Of a stretch of DNA of 21,292 nucleotides, positions 1 to 7,092 are shown one piece after another. This stretch comes from Methylovirgula sp. (GTDB lineage: Bacteria; Pseudomonadota; Alphaproteobacteria; Rhizobiales; Beijerinckiaceae): contig JASHSW010000039.1 in assembly GCA_030038595.1 (NCBI GenBank), positions 1-21,292 of the forward strand. Direction: 5' to 3'. Under the pieces are notes generated by a model. It ran no database searches. It was not told the DNA's origin and worked only from the letters and a program-made list of their open reading frames with translations. How positions within the stretch are numbered: position 1 is the stretch's first letter; each line of letters starts with the position of its first letter. The position numbers and the translations under genes are program-made.

Positions 1-839
1 TCGACCACAACGCCCAGGCGCTGCGGATCGTCACCAAGCTCGAACACCGCTATGCCGCCTTCGACGGTCTGAACCTAACCTTTGAAACGCTCGAAGGGCT
101 GATCAAGCACAACGGCCCGCTGGTGGAGACCGACGGCAGTCCCGCCTCGCGCTATGCGGAGCGCGGCGTGCCAGGCGCAGTCCGCGAATACGCTGCCCTG
201 ATCGACCTCGACCTTGGCAGTTTCGCGAGCGCCGAGGCACAGGCCGCGGCGCTTTCCGACGACATCGCCTACAACGCCCACGACATCGACGACGGGCTGC
301 GCGCTTGCCTCTTCGATTTCGCGGCGCTCGGCGAAGTCGCTCTCTTGCGCGACATTCTTGCCGAAGTTGATTCGCGCCATCCCGGACTCGAACGTCCACG
401 CCGGATTCACGAGCTCGTGCGGCGGGTGATCGCGCATTTTATAGAGGATGCGATTGCCGAGAGCCGCCGCACACTGCGGGAAAGCGGCGTTCGGAGCATC
501 GATGGAGTCCGGGCGCAGCGCTCGCCGGTCATCGGCTTCTCGGCGGCGACCGCGAACGCCGAGAAACAAATCAAACGGTTTCTGTTCGGCAATATGTATC
601 GGCACGAAAGAATCAGCCGGGTGCGCGTCGAGGCGGCGGGGGTAATTCACGATCTCTTTCTGGCGTTCTTCGCCAATCCCGGCTTGATGCCGGCCGAATG
701 GGCGCAGCTCGCCAAGCGCGGCGCACGCGATGAAGCGCGGCTTGCCAGACTCGTTTGCGATTACATCGCCGGAATGACCGATCGGTATGCGCTCGCCGAG
801 CATGCACGGCTTTTTGACGCCACTCCGGAATTGCGCTAG
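1..839 (+). CDS. dgt: dGTPase-like HD-domain triphosphohydrolase, 3' part
   Basis: This is a reading frame open from the left edge (first full codon at 3) to the TAG at 837-839, leaving 278 visible residues. The visible start reads DHNAQALRIVTKLE, followed shortly by FDGLNLT, ETLEGL and KHNGPL. This is the hallmark central region of deoxyguanosinetriphosphate triphosphohydrolase-like proteins, which hydrolyse dNTPs to deoxynucleoside and triphosphate and so trim nucleotide pools. Family members are usually about 400 residues, so roughly the first 120, including the metal-binding HD histidines, lie outside the window. The C-terminal part is alpha-helical and has a conserved-looking YIAGMTDRYAL stretch near its end. 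In related alphaproteobacteria this gene commonly sits directly upstream of argS, as here. The family call is firm. Preferred substrate cannot be read from the sequence. Confidence 0.95.
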   Translation, partial: DHNAQALRIVTKLEHRYAAFDGLNLTFETLEGLIKHNGPLVETDGSPASRYAERGVPGAVREYAALIDLDLGSFASAEAQAAALSDDIAYNAHDIDDGLRACLFDFAALGEVALLRDILAEVDSRHPGLERPRRIHELVRRVIAHFIEDAIAESRRTLRESGVRSIDGVRAQRSPVIGFSAATANAEKQIKRFLFGNMYRHERISRVRVEAAGVIHDLFLAFFANPGLMPAEWAQLAKRGARDEARLARLVCDYIAGMTDRYALAEHARLFDATPELR

Positions 840-874
840 CAGCCAAATCTCTTGCTTCAATGCGCTGGGCGCTG

Positions 875-919
875 CCATGCTTCGAGACGCACGCTTCGCG
901 TGCCCCTCGGCATGAGGGC
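875..919. repeat. Palindromic intergenic element (REP-like hairpin)
   Basis: The element folds as an interrupted inverted repeat. CATGC (876-880) pairs with GCATG (910-914), CGAG (883-886) with CTCG (906-909), and GCACGC (889-894) with GCGTGC (898-903) around a TTC loop. Read on the minus strand it has the layout CCCTCATG, then GAGG, then a central GCGAAGC hairpin, then GTCTCGAA. This matches the general form of dispersed palindromic elements that I know from Rhizobiales intergenic regions. The hairpin is seen directly. Membership of a dispersed family is inference, because only one copy is present in this window. Confidence 0.6.
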
Positions 920-923
920 GCCC

Positions 924-944
924 TCGCTCCGAGGCCTGGAGCGA
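924..944. repeat. Second short hairpin beside the palindromic element
   Basis: TCGCTCC (924-930) pairs perfectly with GGAGCGA (938-944) around a 7-base loop. It lies 10 bases downstream of the first palindrome, so the dgt-argS gap holds two hairpins in tandem. It may be part of the same element or an independent mRNA structure. Confidence 0.45.
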
Positions 945-961
945 AGCGAGCCGCGATGGGC

Positions 962-978
962 GACCGGGCCGGTCTTTT
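962..978 (+). terminator. Possible weak intrinsic terminator after dgt
   Basis: GACCG (962-966) pairs with CGGTC (970-974) around a 3-base loop, and TTTT follows directly (975-978). The stem is only 5 bp and the T run is short, so this would be a weak or partial terminator between dgt and argS. Confidence 0.3.
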
Positions 979-1020
979 AGAACCGCGCAAGTCGCGAATG
1001 TCGGGACTCGTTCCGATCGG

Positions 1021-2793
1021 ATGTCGATGAACATTTACGCCGAGTTTCATGCCCGCGTCGCCGCGATCCTTGCGCGGATCGTGGCGAGCGGCCGTCTGCC
1101 CGGCGATCTCGACCTCGCCCGCTTCGTTGTTGAGCCGCCGCGCGATCCGGTGCACGGCGATCTCGCGGTCAACGCCGCAATGGTCTACGCCAAAGAAGCC
1201 GGGGTCGGTTTCGCCAACCCGCGCCAACTCGCCACCGAGCTCGCCGCCGCCCTTGCCGAGGATGAAGATGTCGCTACTGCCGAAGTCGCGGGCCCCGGAT
1301 TTCTCAACCTTCGTCTGAAGCCGGCGGTTTTCGCAGCGGTTCTGCGCGCCGCGCTGCAGGAAGGCCCGCGCTTCGGCGCGGGAAGTGCGCTGCCCAAGCG
1401 GAAAATCAACGTCGAGTATGTCTCGGCCAATCCCACCGGCCCCATGCACGTCGGCCATGGCCGCGGCGCCGTCTTCGGCGATGTACTCGCCAATCTCCTC
1501 GCCTATGCCGGTCATGCGGTGACGCGCGAATATTATATCAACGATGCCGGCGCGCAGGTCGATGCTCTGGCCCGCTCGGCATATCTTCGCTATCGGGAGA
1601 TCCTCGGGGAAAGGGTCGAGATCGCCGACGGTCTTTATCCGGGCGAGTATTTAAGGCCGATCGGCGCGGCGCTCGCGGCGCAGTTCGGCGAGGCTTTGTT
1701 GCGGCGCCCGGAAGACGAATGGATCGAGGCTGCCCGCATCATCGCCGTCGCCGCGATGATGGAGGGGATCCGCGCCGATCTCGCCGCGCTCGGAATCAAA
1801 CACGAAGTCTTTTTCTCGGAGCGATCGCTGACCGCGGGCGGCAAAGATCTCATCGCCGCAACGATCGCCCAGCTCCGTGCCGCGTGTCTCGTCTATGTGG
1901 GTCGTCTGCCGGCCCCCAAGGGGCAGCCGAGCGAAGACTGGGAAGATCGCGAACAGACGCTGTTCAAATCCACGCAATTTGGCGACGACATCGATCGCCC
2001 GCTTACCAAATCGGACGGTACCTATACGTATTTCGCCGCCGACATCGCCTACCACAAATCGAAGATCGAGCGCGGATTCGAAGTATTGATCGACATTTGG
2101 GGCGCCGACCACGGCGGCTACGTCAAGCGCATGCAGGCGGCGGTCGCCGCACTTTCGGGAGGCAGAGCGCTGCTCGATGTCAAGCTCTGCCAGCTCGTCA
2201 AGCTGATGCGCGGCGGCGAGCCGGTCAAAATGTCGAAGCGCAGCGGCGATTTCGTCACTTTGCGCGAAGTGGTGGACGAGGTCGGCGCCGATGCGGTGCG
2301 TTTCATGATGCTGTTTCGCAAGAACGACGCGGTTCTCGAGTTCGATCTCGCCAGGGTCATCGAGCAGTCGAAGGACAACCCGGTTTTCTACGTCCAATAC
2401 GCGCATGCCCGCGGCAAATCGGTCATGCGCCAGGCACAGACGACGTTTCCGGGCATCGATTTGTCCGTTGCGGCGCTCGCCGGAGCTGATCTTTCGCTCC
2501 TTGTTGATCCGGGTGAAATTCGCCTAATTAAGCTCGTCGCCCAATATCCGCGTGTAATCGAGGCCGCCGCAACGGCACATGAACCGCATCGGATCGCCTT
2601 TTTTCTACATGACCTTGCCTCAGATCTGCATTCCCATTGGACGCGCGGCAAAGATCAGCCACAATTACGCTTTGTTAATGAAGAAAGAAGAGATTTAACC
2701 GTTGCCCGGTTGGCACTTGTGGCGGCGGTTACATCGGTCTTGGCAGCCGGGCTCGCCATTCTCGGGGTTCACGCTCCCGACGAGATGCGCTGA
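1021..2793 (+). CDS. argS: Arginyl-tRNA synthetase
   Basis: This 590-residue protein is a class I aminoacyl-tRNA synthetase that charges tRNA-Arg with arginine using ATP in the cytoplasm. The N-terminal Add1-like domain covers about residues 1-110. The Rossmann catalytic core begins with [16 protein letters not shown], which holds the HIGH signature as HVGH at residues 143-146. The second ATP-binding signature is KMSK at 403-406, inside [12 protein letters not shown]. The C-terminal helical anticodon-binding domain carries the usual YVQYAHAR stretch and ends in a typical DALR-type region. Length matches the family. The ATG at 1021 is used as start. A second in-frame ATG six bases downstream is an alternative, and neither has a clear Shine-Dalgarno sequence. 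The gene is intact and essential in most bacteria. Confidence 0.98.
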   Translation: MSMNIYAEFHARVAAILARIVASGRLPGDLDLARFVVEPPRDPVHGDLAVNAAMVYAKEAGVGFANPRQLATELAAALAEDEDVATAEVAGPGFLNLRLKPAVFAAVLRAALQEGPRFGAGSALPKRKINVEYVSANPTGPMHVGHGRGAVFGDVLANLLAYAGHAVTREYYINDAGAQVDALARSAYLRYREILGERVEIADGLYPGEYLRPIGAALAAQFGEALLRRPEDEWIEAARIIAVAAMMEGIRADLAALGIKHEVFFSERSLTAGGKDLIAATIAQLRAACLVYVGRLPAPKGQPSEDWEDREQTLFKSTQFGDDIDRPLTKSDGTYTYFAADIAYHKSKIERGFEVLIDIWGADHGGYVKRMQAAVAALSGGRALLDVKLCQLVKLMRGGEPVKMSKRSGDFVTLREVVDEVGADAVRFMMLFRKNDAVLEFDLARVIEQSKDNPVFYVQYAHARGKSVMRQAQTTFPGIDLSVAALAGADLSLLVDPGEIRLIKLVAQYPRVIEAAATAHEPHRIAFFLHDLASDLHSHWTRGKDQPQLRFVNEERRDLTVARLALVAAVTSVLAAGLAILGVHAPDEMR

Positions 2794-2925
2794 GACACCT
2801 GGGCCACGGTCGCAGGTTCGCGGTCGCTCCGACGTCCAGCGCGGCTCCGGCAGCGCCGAAAAAAGCCGGGTTTGGGGGAATAGTTCGGCGGGCAGGGGGA
2901 CTGCAGGGAAGATCGAGGTGATGTC

Positions 2926-4350
2926 ATGAGTGATCCCGCAGCCAGTCAGCGTCCGATGATCAATCTCGACGAATTCGAACGGCGGTTGGGTCGTTCTTCC
3001 GTCCCATCATCGAGGGGCGGCGAGGATCCGCTTGCCGAATTGGCGCGGCTCGTCGGCGGCACCGAGGACAGGTACAAAGCGGTTTTCCAGACGCGCCCGG
3101 CGACATCCGCCGCGCCCCGCTACGCGGCCGAACGCCAACAGCCGAGCGAGCCCGATAGGCGCCGGTATCGGCTGGGTGGCGATTTCGCGGCGATCGAAGC
3201 GGGATTGCGCGGCTCGATCACACCGGAGTTCTCCGATGCGCCGGAGGCAGAGTTGCAAGCCTATCCGGAACCGCCCGAAGCGGACACGGACGATTGGCTC
3301 GATTCGCCCTATCTCCCGTCCCAGCCCGTGATCGAACCGCCGCGGTCGCGATTGCCACTCTATGCGACCGCCGCAATCATCATTGCCGGCACGGCCGGAA
3401 TTGGCGCAAGTTTCGCACTGAAGCACCACGCAGTGGCGCCCCGCGAAATCGCGACGATCAAGGCGGAACGAGGTCCCACCAAAATTCCGGTATCCGACAC
3501 GGCAGATGCGCCGAAGCCCCAAGAGGTTTCCGTTCTCGACAGTTCTCCACAAATACCCGTCGCCGCAGTCAGCCATAGCGAGGAGCCGACCAATCTCGGC
3601 ACGGCGCCGCAGGCTTCGACAAGCCAGGCGCAGGTTGCTCCGGCGAGTCCGGCTGCGGTTGTTCCGGTTCCCCCGCCGCCTGCGATCGGAGGTCAGAGTC
3701 AGGCGTTTGGTTTGGCCGGAATGATCGAGCCCAAGAAGGTGAAAACGGTGGTCGTGCGTCCGGACGGCACGATTGTATCGAGCGATACGCCGCAAGAACC
3801 CGCCGTAGCTGCCGCGGCGGCGTCCATGCCGACCGTTGCGCCTGCGCAAGAGATGCCGCCCGTTCTTCCCGTAGGCCCGGCTCCGGTTCCAGTCGATACG
3901 GCGGCATCTTCGGCGAAAGCGACGGCGCGCGCGGCGGAAGAAAGCCCGAGCGGCGGTACCGCGCCGGCCAGCGCGCCCGTGGCGCCTGCGGCGCCTGCGG
4001 CGCCTGCGGCCACCCCCGTCGAGTCGAACGCGCATGCGGAGCAGGCAAAACCGGTCGCGGTTGCCGATGCCGAAGCGACGGATTCCCGCTCCTTGGCCGG
4101 CGCACACGGCTTTGCGGTCCAGCTCGCCGCGCCGCAGACCGAGGCGCAGGCGCGTCAATCCATGGTCAAGCTGCAGAAAGAATACGGCGCGGAAATTGCC
4201 GGGCATCGCCTGAAATATCATCGCGCGACGGTCGCCAATAAGTCAGTCTACCGGGTTCGTGTCGTGGGCCTGTCGCATGAAGAGGCGACCGCGCTCTGCA
4301 AGAGGGTGCAGGCCAAAGGCGGCAGTTGCTTCGTTGCCAGAAATGATTGA
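2926..4350 (+). CDS. Single-pass membrane protein with C-terminal SPOR domain
   Basis: This 474-residue protein has the classic layout of SPOR proteins. Residues 1-142 form a charged, Pro-rich cytoplasmic region. One transmembrane segment follows at about 143-166 (start LPLYATAAIII). A long Ala/Pro/Val-rich periplasmic linker spans about 167-390, and a SPOR domain lies at about 395-471 (GFAVQLAA near its start, YRVRV in its middle, GGSCFVA at its end). SPOR domains bind peptidoglycan lacking stem peptides at division sites, so a role in division or wall remodelling is likely but unproven. A GAGG Shine-Dalgarno (2915-2918) precedes the ATG at 2926. The protein lies between argS and nagZ, its usual context in this order. 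The linker contains a perfect 9-base tandem triplication (3982-4008). I cannot assign an established gene name. Confidence 0.92.
   Translation: MSDPAASQRPMINLDEFERRLGRSSVPSSRGGEDPLAELARLVGGTEDRYKAVFQTRPATSAAPRYAAERQQPSEPDRRRYRLGGDFAAIEAGLRGSITPEFSDAPEAELQAYPEPPEADTDDWLDSPYLPSQPVIEPPRSRLPLYATAAIIIAGTAGIGASFALKHHAVAPREIATIKAERGPTKIPVSDTADAPKPQEVSVLDSSPQIPVAAVSHSEEPTNLGTAPQASTSQAQVAPASPAAVVPVPPPPAIGGQSQAFGLAGMIEPKKVKTVVVRPDGTIVSSDTPQEPAVAAAAASMPTVAPAQEMPPVLPVGPAPVPVDTAASSAKATARAAEESPSGGTAPASAPVAPAAPAAPAATPVESNAHAEQAKPVAVADAEATDSRSLAGAHGFAVQLAAPQTEAQARQSMVKLQKEYGAEIAGHRLKYHRATVANKSVYRVRVVGLSHEEATALCKRVQAKGGSCFVARND
3982..4008 (+). repeat. Three perfect 9-bp tandem repeats in the SPOR linker
   Basis: The unit GCGCCTGCG occurs three times without gaps (3982-3990, 3991-3999, 4000-4008) and encodes Ala-Pro-Ala three times in the periplasmic linker. 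The unit is a multiple of three, so copy-number slippage would change linker length without breaking the frame. Confidence 0.85.
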
Positions 4351-4367
4351 CGGGCCGCTCGCCCGTC
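4349..4367 (+). other. Hairpin starting at the SPOR gene stop codon
   Basis: GACGGGC (4349-4355) pairs perfectly with GCCCGTC (4361-4367) around a 5-base loop. It begins inside the TGA stop of the SPOR gene and ends 12 bases before the nagZ start. There is no T run, so it is more likely an mRNA-stability or attenuation structure than an intrinsic terminator. Confidence 0.5.
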
Positions 4368-4379
4368 TGAAGTGAAGGC

Positions 4380-5390
4380 ATGACGCGCGCCTTCGTTTGC
4401 GGTTGTAGCGGCGTGACCTTGACGCGCGAGGAACGCGGCTTCCTGCGCGACAGCGCGCCCTTCGGCCTGATCCTCTTCAAGCGCAATATCGAGGCGCCGG
4501 ACCAGGTCCGCGCCTTGATCGACAGTTTTCGAGAGACGTGCGGCGATGCCGATGCGGCCGTGCTCGTCGATCAGGAGGGCGGGCGGGTGCAGAGGTTCGC
4601 ACCGCCGCACTGGCGCGCCTATCCGGCCGCGGCGCGCTTTGCGGCGCTCGACCTGCCGCTCGAACGCAAGGAGAGGCTCGTCCGCTTGGCGGCGGCACTC
4701 ATGGGGCGGGATCTGCGTTTGCTCGGCGTGAGCATCGATTGCGCGCCGGTTCTTGACGTTCCCGTCGCAGGCAGCCACGCCGTCATCGGCGACCGCGCCT
4801 ATGGACGGGATCCGCGGATCGTTGCGAAGCTCGGCCGCGCCGCCGCACTTGGCCTACGCGACGGCGGCGTGTTGCCGGTCGCAAAGCACATTCCGGGACA
4901 TGGGCGCGCCGAGGTCGATAGCCACTTCGACCTGCCGGTCTGCACGACGCCGCTCGACGAATTGCGCGACACCGATTTTCTGCCGTTCGCGGCGAACGCC
5001 GATCTACCGATGGCGATGACGGCGCACGTCGTCTATACCGCGCTCGACGAGGAATGCCCGGCGACGCTTTCCAAGCCGGTCATCGATTATATCCGCGACG
5101 ACATCGGCTTTACGGGTCTGCTTCTCAGCGACGACCTCTCGATGCAGGCATTACACGGGGACTTGCGCGGGCGCGCCGCGGCGGCCTTTGGCGCCGGCAT
5201 CGATCTCGCGCTTCATTGCAACGCCGATCTCGCCGAAGCCGCCGCCGTCGCCGAGGCGGCGCCGCTCCTGGCCGGAGCATCGCTCGCCCGGGCGTCGCGT
5301 GCCCGGGAATGGCGTAGCGAAGAGATGCATTTCGATCCTGTGGAAGCTTGGGCCGAGATCCAAGCCGCGCTTGCGATTGCCGCCCGATAG
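4380..5390 (+). CDS. nagZ: Beta-N-acetylhexosaminidase, glycoside hydrolase family 3
   Basis: This 336-residue cytoplasmic enzyme removes GlcNAc from GlcNAc-anhydroMurNAc (peptides) during peptidoglycan recycling. The opening AFVCGCSG and the FGLILFKRN stretch are typical of alphaproteobacterial NagZ. The signature KHIPGHG is at residues 169-175. The flexible catalytic loop carries the DSH Asp-His dyad at D180 and H182, equivalent to D174/H176 of the enterobacterial enzyme. The LLSDDLSM motif holds the catalytic nucleophile aspartate (D251 or D252). Length matches the family. The start at 4380 follows a purine-rich GTGAAGG stretch that lies very close to the ATG, so initiation signals are not ideal. 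It sits 29 bases after the SPOR gene and 63 before scpA, and is likely co-transcribed. By family knowledge its product can feed signals that induce AmpC-type beta-lactamases, but no ampC or ampR is present here. Confidence 0.96.
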   Translation: MTRAFVCGCSGVTLTREERGFLRDSAPFGLILFKRNIEAPDQVRALIDSFRETCGDADAAVLVDQEGGRVQRFAPPHWRAYPAAARFAALDLPLERKERLVRLAAALMGRDLRLLGVSIDCAPVLDVPVAGSHAVIGDRAYGRDPRIVAKLGRAAALGLRDGGVLPVAKHIPGHGRAEVDSHFDLPVCTTPLDELRDTDFLPFAANADLPMAMTAHVVYTALDEECPATLSKPVIDYIRDDIGFTGLLLSDDLSMQALHGDLRGRAAAAFGAGIDLALHCNADLAEAAAVAEAAPLLAGASLARASRAREWRSEEMHFDPVEAWAEIQAALAIAAR

Positions 5391-5453
5391 GCCCAAGTTC
5401 GGCGCGGGGCTCTCGCGCGCTGCGATTTTAGGCCTAATATCCTGACACAAGGG

Positions 5454-6242
5454 ATGATTCGCCCGATGGAACTGGCCTTTGAACAGAACGACGCGAGCCG
5501 CGAGCCGGCGTTTTTCGTCGATGTCGACGGCTTCGAAGGACCGCTCGACCTGCTTCTCGAACTGGCGCGCCGCCAGAAGGTCGACCTCGCCAAAATCTCC
5601 GTTCTGGCCTTGGCGGAGCAATACCTTGCCTTCATCGAACGGGCGCGCGACCTGCGTTTCGAGCTTGCCGCCGATTATCTCGTGATGGCGGCATGGCTCG
5701 CCTATTTGAAATCGCGGCTATTGTTGCCGCAGGCGCAGAAGGACGAAGAACCGCTCGCCACCGATCTCGCCGCGGCGCTCGCCTTTCGCCTGCAGCGGCT
5801 CGAAGCGATCCGCGCCGCCGCCGAAGCACTGCTCAACCGACCGCGCGTCGGGCGCGACATGTTTCAGCGCGGCCAACCCGAGGGCGTCGAAATCTCCCGT
5901 AGTTTAAAATGGCAAGCGAGCCTGCACGATCTGCTCTCGGCCTATGTGCGGCAACGGCAAAGACACGCGGCTTCACACATGCGATTAAAGCAACGTTTCG
6001 TCTGGTCGTTGGCCGAGGCGCGCAAGGCCTTGGAGAAGTTCGCCGGTCAGGCGCTCGATTGGACGGCGCTCGATCCTTATCTCATGACTTATTGCGTAGG
6101 CCGCGAAGCGCGACGCGCGGTACGCGCCTCCGGGCTTGCCGCGACGCTTGAAATGGTCCTGCAGGGAAACCTGAACGTGCGTCAGGATCGCGCTTTCGCA
6201 CCGATTTGGGTCAAACGGCGCAGCGGCCCGCAACCGGCCTGA
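5454..6242 (+). CDS. scpA: Segregation and condensation protein A
   Basis: This protein of up to 262 residues is the kleisin subunit of the SMC-ScpAB complex, which organises and segregates the chromosome. The N-terminal signature is FEGPLDLLLELARRQKVDL followed by ALAEQYLAFI, the helical domain that contacts the SMC neck. A central MAAWLAYLKSRLLLP stretch is also typical, and the C-terminal winged-helix part contacts the SMC head. The start is uncertain. AAGGG at 5449-5453 abuts the ATG at 5454, leaving no spacing. The in-frame ATG at 5466 would have a spacing of 12 bases, so the true protein may begin at the fifth residue. scpB follows after 27 bases, which indicates an operon. A 10-bp palindrome (TTAGGCCTAA, 5428-5437) lies just upstream and may be incidental. 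Confidence 0.95.
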   Translation: MIRPMELAFEQNDASREPAFFVDVDGFEGPLDLLLELARRQKVDLAKISVLALAEQYLAFIERARDLRFELAADYLVMAAWLAYLKSRLLLPQAQKDEEPLATDLAAALAFRLQRLEAIRAAAEALLNRPRVGRDMFQRGQPEGVEISRSLKWQASLHDLLSAYVRQRQRHAASHMRLKQRFVWSLAEARKALEKFAGQALDWTALDPYLMTYCVGREARRAVRASGLAATLEMVLQGNLNVRQDRAFAPIWVKRRSGPQPA

Positions 6243-6256
6243 TAAGAACGCGGCAA

Positions 6257-6272
6257 AAGGGGGACGGGATTG
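6257..6272 (+). promoter_or_regulatory. Ribosome binding site and TTG start of scpB
   Basis: A long G-rich Shine-Dalgarno (AAGGGGG, 6257-6263) sits 6 bases before the TTG at 6270-6272. This spacing decides in favour of the TTG start over downstream ATG codons, which would remove family-conserved sequence. Confidence 0.6.
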
Positions 6273-7016
6273 GCTGAAGTGGCAAGACTATTTCCGAACG
6301 CCGAATCGGGTACGGCGGATCCAGCGATTCTCGGAGAGGCGATGCGCATTGCCGAGGCGATGCTTTTCGCCGCTTCCGAACCGCTGGAAGAAGCCGAGAT
6401 CGCGCGGCGCATGCCGGATGGGCTGGCGGCAGGCGACGTATTGGCGCGCCTCAAGCAGGATTACGCGGCACGCGGCGTCAATCTCGTGCGCGTCGGGAAA
6501 AAATGGCTGTTTCGCACCGCCGCCGATCTCGGTTGGCTGTTATCGAAGGAAGTCGTCGAGCCGCGCAGGCTGTCGCGCGCGGCGCTCGAAACTCTGGCGA
6601 TCGTCGCCTACCATCAGCCGGTGACGCGCGCCGAGATCGAAGACATCCGCGGCGTGGCCATTTCCAAAGGAACGATGGACGTGCTGATCGAAACCGGCTG
6701 GGTGCGGCTGCGCGGCCGACGACGCAGCCCGGGCCGGCCGTTGACCTACGGAACAACGGAAGCTTTCCTGTTGCATTTCGGTCTCGAGGCAATCACCGAT
6801 CTTCCCGGCCTCGAAGAATTGAAAGGCGCCGGGCTGCTCGATGGGCCGTTGCCGCAGGCCTTCACCGTACCACAGCCACGCGACGACGAAGCGCTGACCG
6901 AGGACGAGGACCCGCTGGAGCCCGGCGCACGCGAGGCCTTCGACGATGAAGACGGCTCGGCACCTTTGCAAGAAAACCCCGATCCACGGGCAGAAGAATC
7001 CGAGGAAGAAGATTAA
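6270..7016 (+). CDS. scpB: Segregation and condensation protein B
   Basis: This 248-residue protein is the partner of ScpA in the SMC-ScpAB condensin. Two winged-helix domains are visible in order. The first (about residues 20-95) includes EAMLFAASEPL. The second (about 100-180) includes the strongly conserved ALETLAIVAYHQPVTRAEIE and IRGVA stretches, then GRRRSPGRPLTYGTTEAFLLHFGL. The C-terminal tail, about residues 195-248, is highly acidic and probably disordered. Initiation appears to use TTG at 6270, because a strong AAGGGGG (6257-6263) lies 6 bases upstream and no ATG fits the family start. It is the last gene of the plus-strand core block. In many related genomes tatABC follows, but here the next gene is convergent. 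Confidence 0.95.
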   Translation: MAEVARLFPNAESGTADPAILGEAMRIAEAMLFAASEPLEEAEIARRMPDGLAAGDVLARLKQDYAARGVNLVRVGKKWLFRTAADLGWLLSKEVVEPRRLSRAALETLAIVAYHQPVTRAEIEDIRGVAISKGTMDVLIETGWVRLRGRRRSPGRPLTYGTTEAFLLHFGLEAITDLPGLEELKGAGLLDGPLPQAFTVPQPRDDEALTEDEDPLEPGAREAFDDEDGSAPLQENPDPRAEESEEED

Positions 7017-7040
7017 GAAAGCGGTGGAGGTATTTACCCC

Positions 7041-7068
7041 CGCTGCCTAATTCTTGGATTAGGCGGCG
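7041..7068. terminator. Hairpin between convergent scpB and radical SAM genes
   Basis: An 11-bp stem forms between 7041-7051 and 7058-7068, with one T-G wobble at the fourth pair and a 6-base loop. The inner 7 bp (GCCTAAT with ATTAGGC) are perfect. It is 24 bases past the scpB stop and 24 bases past the stop of the convergent gene, which suits a bidirectional terminator. No clear T run follows on either strand, so it may act by blocking exonucleases or together with Rho. Confidence 0.6.
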
Positions 7069-7092
7069 CGTGTCAGACCGCCCGGGCTTCTT

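Noticed and set aside
75..1034. 319-codon minus-strand frame over dgt
   Set aside because: It is antisense to a recognised dGTPase sequence and shows no domain of its own.
3007..4221. 404-codon minus-strand frame over the SPOR gene
   Set aside because: It translates to Arg-rich low-complexity sequence opposite a gene with a good ribosome binding site, a membrane segment and a SPOR domain.
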